Shown here: in pieces, positions 17,585 to 25,407 of the stretch
How the letters are laid out: the number at the start of each line of letters is the position of its first letter
Numbering within the stretch: position 1 is the first letter of the stretch
Assembly (NCBI RefSeq): GCF_040796495.1
Contig: NZ_JBFNQN010000002.1
Location: 248,001 to 312,000, forward strand
Reading direction: 5' to 3'
DNA: 64,000 bases
Origin: Kineococcus endophyticus
GTDB taxonomy: Bacteria > Actinomycetota > Actinomycetes > Actinomycetales > Kineococcaceae
Position numbers and translations under genes: made by a program
Notes under the pieces: model-generated
The model's input: only the letters and a program-made list of their open reading frames with translations
Databases searched by the model: none
Told to the model about the DNA's origin: nothing

Positions 17585-18253
17585 GTGAGCCACCCCGCCC
17601 TCGCCGTGACCGTCGACCTCGTCGTCCTCACCGTGCGCGCCGGCGCCCTCCACGTCCTGCTCGTCGAGCGGGGCGAGGAACCGTTCCTGGGCCGCTGGGC
17701 CCTGCCGGGAGGGTTCGTCCGGCCGGACGAGGACCTGCCCGGCGCCGCCTCCCGGGAACTGCAGGAGGAGACGGGCCTGCCCCGCGGCCTCGTCCACCTG
17801 GAGCAGGTCGCCACCTACGGGGCACCCGACCGCGACCCCCGCCAGCGCGTCGTGACGGTCTGCTACCTGGCCCTGGCCCCCGACCTGCCCGTCCCCCGGG
17901 CTGGGACGGACGCCGCGGACGCGCGGTGGGCCCCCGTCGCCGACCTGCCCGACCTCGCCTTCGACCACGACGTCCTGCTCGCCGACGCGGTCGAACGGGC
18001 CCGGGCCAAGCTCGAGTACACGCCGCTGGCCACCGCGTTCTGCCCCCCCGAGTTCACCGTCGCCGAACTCCGGCGCGTCTACGAAGCCGTGTGGGGCACG
18101 ACGCTGGACGCCCGCAACTTCCACCGGAAGGTCACCGGCGCAGCGGGTTTCCTCGAACCCACCGGCGGGACGACGACGCGCGACGGCGGCCGGCCGGCGA
18201 CGCTGTTCCGGCGCGGGCCGGCCACCACCCTGCACCCGCCGCTGCTGCGCTGA
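17585..18253 (+). CDS. Nudix-domain winged-helix protein, NrtR-like regulator
   Basis: This 222-aa protein has a Nudix domain (residues 1-140) and a C-terminal winged-helix region (about 150-222, with FTVAELRRVYEAVWG and NFHRKVTGAAGFLEPTG), the architecture of NrtR/NdnR repressors that sense ADP-ribose or NAD-derived ligands. Unusually for a pure regulator, the Nudix box is intact: G-x5-E-x7-REL-x-EE-x-GL in GGFVRPDEDLPGAASRELQ and following residues. It might therefore hydrolyse as well as bind its ligand. GTG 17585 lies 6 nt after TACGCT, so translation is probably leaderless. Divergent from the SPFH/NAD-kinase-like operon. Confidence 0.85.
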   Translation: MSHPALAVTVDLVVLTVRAGALHVLLVERGEEPFLGRWALPGGFVRPDEDLPGAASRELQEETGLPRGLVHLEQVATYGAPDRDPRQRVVTVCYLALAPDLPVPRAGTDAADARWAPVADLPDLAFDHDVLLADAVERARAKLEYTPLATAFCPPEFTVAELRRVYEAVWGTTLDARNFHRKVTGAAGFLEPTGGTTTRDGGRPATLFRRGPATTLHPPLLR

Positions 18254-18293
18254 GCCTTCTCACGCGACGCTGCGTGGTCTAGGGTCGAACGCC

Positions 18294-19088
18294 GTGTCGC
18301 CGTACCCCGCCCTCGTCGCGGCGGGGTTCCGCAGGTGGTCCACCTACCGCGCCGCGACAGCCGCGGGCGCGCTGACGAACTCCGTCTTCGGCGCCATCAA
18401 GGCCGCGGTCCTCGTGGGGACGGTGACGTCCGCGGGCGCCTCCGTCGCCGGGTACGACCCCCTCCAGGCCGCGACGTTCGCCTGGACGACGCAGGCCTTC
18501 CTCGCGCCCGTCAGCGTCTTCGCCGACGACGAACTCGCCCGCCGCGTGCGCACGGGAGACATCGCCGTCGACCTCGCCCGCCCCGTCGACCCGCAGCTCG
18601 CGGGCTGGGCCACCGACCTCGGCCGGGCGGCGTACCAGCTGCTGCCCCGCGGGGTCCCACCCCTCGTCCTCGGCGCCCTGCTGACCGGGCTGGCCGTGCC
18701 GGCCTCGCCGCTGCCGTACGTCCTCGGCGTCGTGAGCCTGGTCGTCGGGGTCTCGGTGAGCTTCGCGGCGCGCTGGATCGTCAACCTCACCGCGTTCTGG
18801 CTCACCGAGGTGCGAGGAGTCCTCCTGCTCTACACCGTCCTCGCCACCACCCTCACCGGGTTGTCGATCCCCGTCGCCTGGTTCCCGCCGTGGATGGCCA
18901 CGCTCGCCCACTCCACCCCGTTCCCGTCGATGCTGCAGACGCCCGTCGACGTCGTCCTCGGCCGCGCCGCCGGCCTCGGGGCGCTGCGGTTGCTGGGGGT
19001 GCAGCTCGTCTGGCTCGCCGTCCTGCTGGGGGCGGGTCGCCTCCTCCTGGCCGTCGGCGCCCGACGCCTGGTGGTGCAGGGTGGCTGA
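18294..19088 (+). CDS. ABC-2 type transporter permease 1
   Basis: This 264-aa membrane protein of the COG4587 ABC-2 permease family has six hydrophobic segments (about 20-45, 55-78, 115-140, 143-165, 178-205 and 228-255) and the cytoplasmic motif DDELARRVRTGDIAVDLARPVDP typical of the family's permease pairs. It forms an export complex with the next two genes. GTG 18294 follows TAGGGT (18280-18285) by 8 nt, with TTCTCA 17 bases further upstream as a possible -35. Its end overlaps the next gene by 8 nt. Cargo is unknown. Confidence 0.85.
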   Translation: MSPYPALVAAGFRRWSTYRAATAAGALTNSVFGAIKAAVLVGTVTSAGASVAGYDPLQAATFAWTTQAFLAPVSVFADDELARRVRTGDIAVDLARPVDPQLAGWATDLGRAAYQLLPRGVPPLVLGALLTGLAVPASPLPYVLGVVSLVVGVSVSFAARWIVNLTAFWLTEVRGVLLLYTVLATTLTGLSIPVAWFPPWMATLAHSTPFPSMLQTPVDVVLGRAAGLGALRLLGVQLVWLAVLLGAGRLLLAVGARRLVVQGG

Positions 19089-19890
19089 CCGGCGCGCACC
19101 CGGCCCGTACCGCGCGCTCCTGGGATCGCGCGTGCGGGCGCAGCTCTCGTACCGCACGTCGTTCGCCGCGGACGTCCTGGCGAACGTCGGCATCGGGCTC
19201 GGCGAGTTCGCGACGATCTACGTCGTGTTCTCGCGGACGTCCGAACTCGGCGGGCTCACCGTCTGGCAGGCCGCCCTCGTCTTCGCCCTGGCCAACGTCG
19301 CCTTCTCCCTGGCCGACCTCGTCGTCGGGCACGTCGACACCCTGCCCACCCTGGTGCGCACCGGAACCCTCGACGCGTTCCTGCTGCGGCCGCTGCCCGT
19401 GCTGGCGCAGCTCGCGACGTCCGACGTCGCGTTGCGCCGGGTCGGGCGCGTCCTCGTCGCCGCCCTCGTGTTCGCCGTGGCCTGGCCCCGCGCGGACGTC
19501 CCGTTCGACGGTCGCGCCGTGGCGCTGCTGGCGGTGGCCGTGGCGGGCGGGGCGGCGATCTTCAGCGCGGTGTTCGTGGTCGCTGGCTCGTTGCAGTTCT
19601 GGTTGCTGGACGGCCGCGAGGCGGTGAACTCCATCACCTACGGCGGGTCGAACGCGGCCCAGTACCCGGCGTCGCTGTACTCCGGGCCACTGCGCTGGCT
19701 GTTCTGCTACGTCGTCCCGGCCGCCTTCGTGGCCTACCTGCCCGTGCTGGCGCTGCTCGGCGAACCCGGGCCGGCCGGGTTGCCCGCCTGGCTGGGCTGG
19801 TGCTCACCGCTGGCGGCAGCCGTCCTCTGGGCGGTCGCGTTGCTGCTGTGGCGGGGCGGGGTCCGTCACTACACGGGGAGCGGGTCGTGA
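19081..19890 (+). CDS. ABC-2 type transporter permease 2
   Basis: This 269-aa integral membrane protein of the COG3694 ABC-2 family is the partner of the preceding permease. It has about six hydrophobic helices and the family motif LPTLVRTGTLDAFLLRPLPVLAQL in the first cytoplasmic loop. GTG 19081 overlaps the upstream stop by 8 nt and its own stop overlaps the ATPase start by 4 nt, so all three subunits are translationally coupled, consistent with equimolar assembly. Confidence 0.85.
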   Translation: MADRRAPGPYRALLGSRVRAQLSYRTSFAADVLANVGIGLGEFATIYVVFSRTSELGGLTVWQAALVFALANVAFSLADLVVGHVDTLPTLVRTGTLDAFLLRPLPVLAQLATSDVALRRVGRVLVAALVFAVAWPRADVPFDGRAVALLAVAVAGGAAIFSAVFVVAGSLQFWLLDGREAVNSITYGGSNAAQYPASLYSGPLRWLFCYVVPAAFVAYLPVLALLGEPGPAGLPAWLGWCSPLAAAVLWAVALLLWRGGVRHYTGSGS

Positions 19891-20855
19891 ACGCGCTGGA
19901 GGTCCAGGACCTGGTCCGCGAGTACGTGGTCCGCGAACCGGGGGCCTCGCGGTTCCGCCGCCGTCGCAAGGTCGTCCGCGCCGTCGACGGGTTGTCCCTG
20001 CGCGTGGCGCCCGGGGAGTCCGTGGGGTTCATCGGCGCCAACGGGGCCGGGAAGTCGACGACGGTGAAACTCCTGACGGGCATCCTCGTGCCGTCGGCCG
20101 GCACCGTCCGGACCTGCGGCCTGGACCCGGTGACGCACCGGCGGGAGCTCGCCCGGCGCATCGGTGTGGTCTTCGGCCAGCGCAGCCAGTTGTGGTGGGA
20201 CCTCCCGCTGAGCGAGTCGTTCCGGCTGCTCGCGGCCATCCACCGGTTGCCGGCCGACGTGTGGCGCCCGCGGCTGGCCGACCTCGACGAACGGCTCGGC
20301 CTGGGTGAGTTCCTCACCACCCCCGTCCGCCAGTTGTCGCTGGGACAGCGGATGCGGGGCGAGGTCGCGGCCGCGCTCCTGCACTCCCCCGAACTCCTGC
20401 TGCTGGACGAACCCACGATCGGCCTCGACGTCCTGTCCAGCGAGCGGTTGCGGCAGTTCCTGCGGGCCGAGCGCGCCGAGCACGGCACGACGCTGCTGCT
20501 GACGACGCACGACATGGGCGACGTGCAGCGGTTGTGCGACCGCGTCCTCGTCGTCGACCACGGACGCGCCGCGTACGACGGTGACCTGCCCGGCCTCGTC
20601 CGGCGCGTCGGCGCGCGCCGCGTCCTCGTGGTCGACCTGCGAGACCCCGTCGACCCCGGCCCCGTCACCGGGGCCGACCTGCTCGCGGTCGAGGAGGGCG
20701 GGTACCGCCGGCGCTACGCGTTCTCGGCCGAGGTGACGACGGCGGCGGAGGTGCTGGCGCAGGTGTCGCGCTCGGCCGAGGTGCGGGACCTGTCGGTGGA
20801 GGAACCGGACATCGCCGACGTCCTGCGGCGGCTGTACGCGGCGTCGAACTCCTGA
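19887..20855 (+). CDS. ABC transporter ATP-binding protein (COG4586 type)
   Basis: This 322-aa ATPase drives the ABC-2 exporter formed with the two preceding permeases. Visible motifs: Walker A GANGAGKSTT, Q-loop FGQRSQLWW, signature LSLGQRMRGE, Walker B LLLLDEPTIGLD, D-loop and H-switch TTHDMGDV. Residues after about 235 form the C-terminal extension common in COG4586. GTG 19887 overlaps the upstream stop (GTGA); an open extension to 19800 lies inside the permease gene and is not used. Neither cargo nor regulator is evident. Confidence 0.92.
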   Translation: MNALEVQDLVREYVVREPGASRFRRRRKVVRAVDGLSLRVAPGESVGFIGANGAGKSTTVKLLTGILVPSAGTVRTCGLDPVTHRRELARRIGVVFGQRSQLWWDLPLSESFRLLAAIHRLPADVWRPRLADLDERLGLGEFLTTPVRQLSLGQRMRGEVAAALLHSPELLLLDEPTIGLDVLSSERLRQFLRAERAEHGTTLLLTTHDMGDVQRLCDRVLVVDHGRAAYDGDLPGLVRRVGARRVLVVDLRDPVDPGPVTGADLLAVEEGGYRRRYAFSAEVTTAAEVLAQVSRSAEVRDLSVEEPDIADVLRRLYAASNS

Positions 20856-20912
20856 CCCGTCCACTGCCGACACTCAGAGTCCTTCCAGCACAACCGTTTC
20901 CGGAACCCGGTC

Positions 20913-20931
20913 ACGTGTCGAGCCGACACGT
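20913..20931. terminator. Hairpin after ABC exporter operon
   Basis: ACGTGTCG (20913-20920) and CGACACGT (20924-20931) are perfect inverted repeats around a 3-nt loop, 58 bases after the ATPase stop and about 90 before the TerC-like gene. It may be a weak terminator or a regulator site for the downstream gene. Confidence 0.35.
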
Positions 20932-21018
20932 CACTGGTGGCACGGTCGCTTGCGGTCCGGAAGAGTGACCCCGGGCCAAGGGTGTCCCGGACCGTCCAGA
21001 CCCGGCGATCGGAGAACC

Positions 21019-22188
21019 GTGTCCCGCCCGACGCGAGACCCCCAGACCCCCTCGACGCTCCGGCCTGCCCTCGAGGTCTCCGCGCCGGACGGCAACCGCC
21101 CCCGGGCCCGGCACAGCGTCCTGCGGCTGCCGCTGGCCCTTCTCGTCGTGGGGGCCGGGGCCGCCTACTGGCTGGACGGCTGGTCGGCCGCGGCGGCGCT
21201 CACGAGCCTCGCCGCCTACGAGATCGCCCTCAGCGCCGACAACGCCGTCCCCATGGCCGGGGTCGCGGGCCGGTTGCACCAGCAGGCCAAGGAGGTCTTC
21301 CTGGCGGCCGGGCTGCTGGCCGGGGTCCTGCTCATGCGCCTCTTCGCCCCACCCACCCTCGTCTCGGCGACCAGCCACGAGTCCGCCGTGCAGGTCGCCG
21401 CCGACGTCATCGACGACCCCGGCGCCTACGCCGCGCACCTGTCCCAGATCCGCCCCGGCCTGGCCGGTTTCGGCGGGGTCTTCCTGTGGCTCGTGTTCAC
21501 CGAGTTCCTCTTCAACTGCGACCGCAAGGACCGCCCGGCGTGGATCGGGCCCCTGGAACGTCCGCTGCTGCACCTGCGCCACCCCCGGGTCGTGCAGGTC
21601 GCCGTCGCCGTCGTCCTGGCCGGTGCCGCCGCGCTGCTGGCTCCCGCCGCCGAGAACGGGCGGGTGGCCCTGGCCGGGCTGGGGGGTCTGGTGGCCTACG
21701 GCGTCGTCAAGGGCATCGCCCTGCGCACGGCTCCCCCACCGCCGACCGCCGGCGACCCGGCGCCGCGGACGTCGTGGGTCCGGGCGACCGCCCACGGCGC
21801 GGCGGTCGTCTTCGAGCGGGCCCTGGCGGTGTTCATGCTGCTGGAGGTGCTCGACGGCACCTACTCCTTCACCGGCGGCGCCGACGGACTGCCGGCGTGG
21901 GAACGCGTCGGCATCGCCGTCTGCGGGGTCGCGATCGGCGCCGTGTTCCTCGTCCAGCTCACCCGCCGCCTCGACGAGCACGGGTCGCTGCGGCGCTACG
22001 AGCACCTGCCCGCGGGGGCGGCCTACGTCCTGGGGGTCCTGGCGGTCCTGTTGTGGGTGAGCCTCTTCCGGCCCGTGCCCTCGCTCGTCGCCGGCTGGTT
22101 CGGGGGCGTCGTGGTCGGCGCCGCGCTCGTCAGTTCCCTCGTCCGCGCCCGCCGCACCACCGACCACCGGGGAGCCGGTGGCCGCTGA
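21019..22188 (+). CDS. TerC-related DUF475 integral membrane protein
   Basis: This 389-aa polytopic membrane protein belongs to the DUF475/TerC group, linked in other bacteria to tellurite resistance and metal ion (Mn) export. The two acidic intramembrane motifs of the family are EIALSADNAV and EVLDGTYSFTGG, with FTEFLFNCDRKDRPAWIGPLE between them. I count about nine hydrophobic segments. GTG 21019 is preceded by GGAG (21011-21014); the frame is open from 20950 but the extension looks non-coding. It is monocistronic and convergent with the DUF4383 gene. Confidence 0.83.
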   Translation: MSRPTRDPQTPSTLRPALEVSAPDGNRPRARHSVLRLPLALLVVGAGAAYWLDGWSAAAALTSLAAYEIALSADNAVPMAGVAGRLHQQAKEVFLAAGLLAGVLLMRLFAPPTLVSATSHESAVQVAADVIDDPGAYAAHLSQIRPGLAGFGGVFLWLVFTEFLFNCDRKDRPAWIGPLERPLLHLRHPRVVQVAVAVVLAGAAALLAPAAENGRVALAGLGGLVAYGVVKGIALRTAPPPPTAGDPAPRTSWVRATAHGAAVVFERALAVFMLLEVLDGTYSFTGGADGLPAWERVGIAVCGVAIGAVFLVQLTRRLDEHGSLRRYEHLPAGAAYVLGVLAVLLWVSLFRPVPSLVAGWFGGVVVGAALVSSLVRARRTTDHRGAGGR

Positions 22189-22204
22189 GGCGCCGCGCGG
22201 CGCC
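22189..22204. terminator. Short GC hairpin between convergent genes
   Basis: GGCGCC (22189-22194), spacer GCGC, GGCGCC (22199-22204) follows the TerC-like stop codon directly and precedes the end of the convergent DUF4383 gene at 22216. Confidence 0.35.
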
Positions 22205-22215
22205 GTCGTGCGGCG

Positions 22216-22713
22216 TCACTGGATGTCGCCGCCCGCGGTGGGGCCGTGCTGGGACGGCGCGGTCTCGCGGGTGTAGCGACGGGGCATCACGAGCCCGAGC
22301 GCCACCATCCCCAGACCCAGGACGAGGTGGAGCCAGTTGTCCGCGGTGTTCAGCGGGACGAAGTTCGCGGAACTGTCCTCGGAGACGACGAGGCCGTAGA
22401 CCCACAGGGCCAGGTAGGTGACCCCGCCGACGACGAGGAACAGCTTGGCCGGGGACGGCTTGCGGGACAGCAGGATGCCGACGACCCCGAACGCGAGGTG
22501 CAGGAGGTTGTGCAGGACCGACACCTGGAACACCCCGAGCAGCATGGCGCCGGAGTGGTGCCCCGCACCGCTCATCGAGCCGTAGTCGGTGGTGATCCCG
22601 GGGACGAACCCCAGGACTCCGACGAGCAGGAACGCCGCGCCGACGACGAGGGCGGTGGTCTGGACGGGCGCTCGGCGGGACGAGGCCGGGGTGGAGGGAC
22701 GGGTGGTGCTCAT
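22216..22713 (-). CDS. DUF4383 four-TM membrane protein
   Basis: This 165-aa protein matches the actinobacterial DUF4383 pattern: four TM helices (about 18-40, 55-77, 88-108 and 122-142) with VLHNLLHLAFGVVGI and NTADNWLHLVLGLGMVALG, where paired His residues sit in or near the membrane. Function is unknown; no experimental role is known to me. ATG 22711-22713 lies 7 nt after GGAGTCG-like sequence (reading leftward). It is a single gene. Confidence 0.82.
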   Translation of the reverse strand: MSTTRPSTPASSRRAPVQTTALVVGAAFLLVGVLGFVPGITTDYGSMSGAGHHSGAMLLGVFQVSVLHNLLHLAFGVVGILLSRKPSPAKLFLVVGGVTYLALWVYGLVVSEDSSANFVPLNTADNWLHLVLGLGMVALGLVMPRRYTRETAPSQHGPTAGGDIQ

Positions 22714-22817
22714 GGACGACTCCTGGAGCGCAGCCGGGAACTCCCGGCGATGTGCCGGCCGGAGTTTCGACCTCGCCCCACCGTAGGCACCGCGGGCGTG
22801 CCGGGCATCCCGGAGGG

Positions 22818-23138
22818 TCAGGCGGTCGTCTCCGGCACGGCGGCGAGGGCGTCCGCCGCGATCTGCTGCAGCGCTGCGAGGTGGCCCGCCAGTCGCCGTC
22901 GCCCGTCGCCGGTCAACGAGACCCACGTGCGGGGCCGCTTGCCGACGAAACCCTTGCGGACGGCGACGTGGCCCGTCTCCTCCAGGCCGGACAACGTCCG
23001 GGACAACGCCGAATCGCTGAGCCCCAACCGGTCGCGCACCGTCTTGAAGTCGGCCTCGGCGCACCCGGAGAGGAACGCGACGACCGCGAGCTTCGTGGGG
23101 TGCTGGACGGCGGGATCCAGCCGGGGTTCCCCGCTCAC
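22818..23138 (-). CDS. Small winged-helix (MarR/ArsR-like) transcriptional regulator
   Basis: This 106-aa one-domain DNA-binding protein resembles the HTH_34 winged-helix group: HPTKLAVVAFLSGCAEADFKTVRDRLG, recognition helix SDSALSRTLSGLEETGHVAVRKG, wing GKRPRTWVSLTGDGR. Its GTG overlaps the stop of the upstream membrane-protein gene by 4 nt. The perfect inverted repeat at 23555-23587 in front of this two-gene operon is a likely autoregulatory operator. The ligand is unknown; the paired membrane protein may supply or sense the signal. Confidence 0.8.
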   Translation of the reverse strand: MSGEPRLDPAVQHPTKLAVVAFLSGCAEADFKTVRDRLGLSDSALSRTLSGLEETGHVAVRKGFVGKRPRTWVSLTGDGRRRLAGHLAALQQIAADALAAVPETTA

Positions 23139-23542
23139 GCCCGGCCCCAGCCGCGGAGCTGGCGGTACAGGGGAACTCCGAAGGCACCGCCGATCATCAG
23201 CATCGCGACCCCCTCGTCGACGAGGAGGAACACGACGACGGCCGCGGCGATCACACCCACCTCGACGAGCGAGCGTCGCCAGCTCCGGCGCGGGTAGGCG
23301 CGCACCGGCCCTCGGAGGTACGTGAGGAGGAACAGGACGAAGAAGGCGACGAGCAGGGCGATCCCCGCGACCGCCCAGCCCGACCCGCCGGTCCAGACGG
23401 CGACGGCGAGGGCGAGGAACCCCGTCACGTAGGGCAGGGTCACGGCGGGCGGCACCCAGCGGGGGAACGGGTCCGGCCGGGCGGCCGCGAGCGCAGCGTC
23501 GGCGGTCCGGAGGTCGCTCCTGGCGCGGTCTGCTGTGGTCAT
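23135..23542 (-). CDS. Small integral membrane protein in regulator operon
   Basis: This 135-aa protein has four predicted helices (about 32-52, 55-77, 92-110 and 112-125) and a soluble N-terminus; I recognise no named family. It is first in an operon with a small winged-helix regulator, an arrangement seen in many actinobacteria and Firmicutes. ATG at 23542 lies 12 bases from the 33-bp inverted repeat, so repressor binding there would block its promoter. Confidence 0.72.
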   Translation of the reverse strand: MTTADRARSDLRTADAALAAARPDPFPRWVPPAVTLPYVTGFLALAVAVWTGGSGWAVAGIALLVAFFVLFLLTYLRGPVRAYPRRSWRRSLVEVGVIAAAVVVFLLVDEGVAMLMIGGAFGVPLYRQLRGWGRA

Positions 23543-23554
23543 GGCTCATTCCTA

Positions 23555-23587
23555 CCGGAGTACTTTCCAGTCGCGCAAGTACTCCGG
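23555..23587. promoter_or_regulatory. Perfect 11-bp inverted repeat, candidate operator
   Basis: CCGGAGTACTT (23555-23565) and AAGTACTCCGG (23577-23587) are exact inverted repeats with an 11-nt spacer. It lies between the divergent membrane-protein/regulator operon (start 23542) and the phosphotransferase-like gene (start 23614). The likely ligand is the winged-helix protein encoded at 22818-23138; this is inference. Confidence 0.7.
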
Positions 23588-23613
23588 ATGCTGCGCCATG
23601 CGTCTGGAGCTGG

Positions 23614-24381
23614 ATGTCCTGGAACCAGCTCGACACCACGGTCCTGCGGGTGACGGACGGGACGGGCGAGTTCGTGGTGAAGGCGTCGGGGAGGACGAAC
23701 CACCACCTGCTGCGCGAGATCAGCGCCCACGAGGACGCCGTCGCCGTGCTGGCCGCGACGGGCCACGCACCCCGGCTGCTGCACGCCGACCGCGAGCGCC
23801 GGGTGCTCGTCACCCGGTACCTGCCGGGCGACCTCGTCGAGGGCACGGCGGCCGAGCACGACCCGGAGGTCCACCGGCAGGCCGGCCGGTTGCTGCGCGT
23901 CCTGCACGCGCAGGACGGACGGGTCGAGCAGGAGTTCGAGCGCTCCGCGTCGGCGAAGAGCCTGGCGGCGCTGCACCGCCCGCACCGCATCCCTGCGGCG
24001 CAGGCGGACCGGGTGCGGACGGTGCTGACGGCCTACCGGCCCCGCCTCGCGGTCCTCGTCCCCACCCACGGCGACTGGCAGCCGCGGAACTGGCTCCTGG
24101 ACGCCGGCGCCGTCCGGGTCATCGACTTCGGACGCTTCGACCGGCGGCCCGCGATGAGCGACCTGTGCCGCCTCGCCGTGCAGCAGTGGCGCAGCGACGT
24201 GCGACTGGAGGCGGCGTTCCTCGACGGCTACGGGAGCGATCCCCGCGACCCGGGGGTCTGGCCGTTCCTCCAGGTGCGCGAGGCGGTGGCGACGGCCGTC
24301 TGGGCCCACGAGGTGGGCGACGGGCAGTTCGAGCGCCAGGGGCACCGCATGCTCCGCGAGGCCCTCAGCGCGTTCGACTGA
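23614..24381 (+). CDS. Aminoglycoside phosphotransferase (APH)-family kinase
   Basis: This 255-aa protein has a kinase-like APH fold: catalytic loop PTHGDWQPRNWLLD (Asp and Asn of HxDxxxxN) and metal-binding VIDFGRFD. The N-terminal lobe is short but keeps EFVVKASG (Lys for ATP). Family members phosphorylate antibiotics, choline, homoserine or sugars, and nothing local fixes the substrate. ATG 23614 has GGAG 10-13 nt upstream. The 33-bp operator-like repeat lies directly in front, so the small regulator at 22818 may control this gene too. Confidence 0.8.
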   Translation: MSWNQLDTTVLRVTDGTGEFVVKASGRTNHHLLREISAHEDAVAVLAATGHAPRLLHADRERRVLVTRYLPGDLVEGTAAEHDPEVHRQAGRLLRVLHAQDGRVEQEFERSASAKSLAALHRPHRIPAAQADRVRTVLTAYRPRLAVLVPTHGDWQPRNWLLDAGAVRVIDFGRFDRRPAMSDLCRLAVQQWRSDVRLEAAFLDGYGSDPRDPGVWPFLQVREAVATAVWAHEVGDGQFERQGHRMLREALSAFD

Positions 24382-24405
24382 ACCGACCCCCGGCGGCGGG
24401 GCGCC

Positions 24406-24681
24406 TCAGAACTGCGAGGCCATCCGCCCCAGCACGGGGGTCCACCCGACGACGCGGCGCTGCGCGACGATCCCGTCCCGCACGAACGGGTCGGCGTCGA
24501 GCAGCGCCTCGACGGCCGCGGCGTCGGACGCCTCGAACACCAGCACCGCCCCGTCGTCGTCGGTGGGGCCGGAGACGACCACCTCGGACAGGGACCCCAG
24601 GTACTCGCGGTGGGCTGCGCGGCCGGCGTCCCGCGCGGCGGTGTCGGTCGTGTAGGCGTAGGTGGCGACGAAGTACGGCAT
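24406..24681 (-). CDS. YciI-family protein
   Basis: This 91-aa protein has the ferredoxin-like YciI fold: MPYFVATYAYTTD at the start, REYLGSLSEVVVSGP, VLVFEASDAAAVEALLDADPFV and the GW near the C-terminus. The family is widespread and of uncertain catalytic function; a His-Asp pair is conserved in it, and here His24 (AAHREYL) and Asp84-equivalent acidic residues in DADPF are present. Monocistronic, ATG start, convergent with the APH-family gene. Confidence 0.82.
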   Translation of the reverse strand: MPYFVATYAYTTDTAARDAGRAAHREYLGSLSEVVVSGPTDDDGAVLVFEASDAAAVEALLDADPFVRDGIVAQRRVVGWTPVLGRMASQF

Positions 24682-24719
24682 GCCGGGACGCTACCGGCAC
24701 GTTCCGGAACGCCGAACTC

Positions 24720-25346
24720 CTACCGCGCGCCGACGGGCGCGACGACCGGGCGCGCGGCCCGGGACCCGTCGAGCCGCGGCAGCACGACCCCGACGAGCGG
24801 GCCGATGCCGAACGCGAAGACGACGGTCCCCACCCCGACGTCGCCGCCGAGCAGCCACCCGACGCCGAGCACCGACACCTCGACGACACCACGGCACTGC
24901 CAGATCGGGCGACCGGTCCGCGCGTGCAGGCCGGTCATCAACCCGTCCCGCGGGCCCGGGCCGAGACCGGCCCCGATGTAGACACCGCTCGCGACGGCCA
25001 GCAGGAGCAACCCGGCGGCGAACAGCGGCACGCGCAGGGCCAGGTGCTCCGGCGCCGGGAGCAGGTCCACGGTCGCCTCGATGACCGTGCCCACGAGCAG
25101 GACGTTCAGGACAGTCCCCACGCCCGGCCTCTGCCGCAACGGGATCCACAGCAGGAGCACGGCGATGCCGATGACGTTCGTGAGCCAGCCGACCCCCGCA
25201 CCGGTCCGCTCGGCCAGGCCGGTGGCGAACACGGTCCACGGCCCCACGCCGACGTGGGCCAGCACCATCAACCCCTCCGCGACGCCGTAGAGGACGAGAC
25301 CGACGAGGAGACGCGCCACGCGGGCGGCGAAGACTGGCTTGCTCAC
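24720..25346 (-). CDS. yczE: YczE/YitT-family membrane protein
   Basis: This 208-aa membrane protein has five to six helices and typical YczE segments: LVLYGVAEGLMVLAHVGVGPWTVF, GLGPGPRDGLMTGL and FAFGIGPLVGVVLP. YczE affects nonribosomal-peptide (surfactin) production in Bacillus subtilis, and homologues are often divergent from MocR-type regulators named YczR, as here. GTG 25346 or GTG 25364 could be the start; I chose 25346 because the product then begins at the conserved region. The transport substrate is unknown; a vitamin B6-related compound is a hypothesis from the regulator. Confidence 0.8.
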   Translation of the reverse strand: MSKPVFAARVARLLVGLVLYGVAEGLMVLAHVGVGPWTVFATGLAERTGAGVGWLTNVIGIAVLLLWIPLRQRPGVGTVLNVLLVGTVIEATVDLLPAPEHLALRVPLFAAGLLLLAVASGVYIGAGLGPGPRDGLMTGLHARTGRPIWQCRGVVEVSVLGVGWLLGGDVGVGTVVFAFGIGPLVGVVLPRLDGSRAARPVVAPVGAR

Positions 25347-25350
25347 ACGA

Positions 25351-25392
25351 GGATTGGACCGCACGTTCCTCGCCCGGCAACAGCGCCAATCC
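25351..25392. promoter_or_regulatory. Candidate MocR/YczR operator
   Basis: GGATTGG (25351-25357) and CCAATCC (25386-25392) form an inverted repeat spanning the short yczE/mocR divergent promoter region. The right half ends 3 bp before the -10-like TAGAGT (25396-25401) of the rightward gene. Confidence 0.5.
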
Positions 25393-25407
25393 GCCTAGAG
25401 TGGCCTG

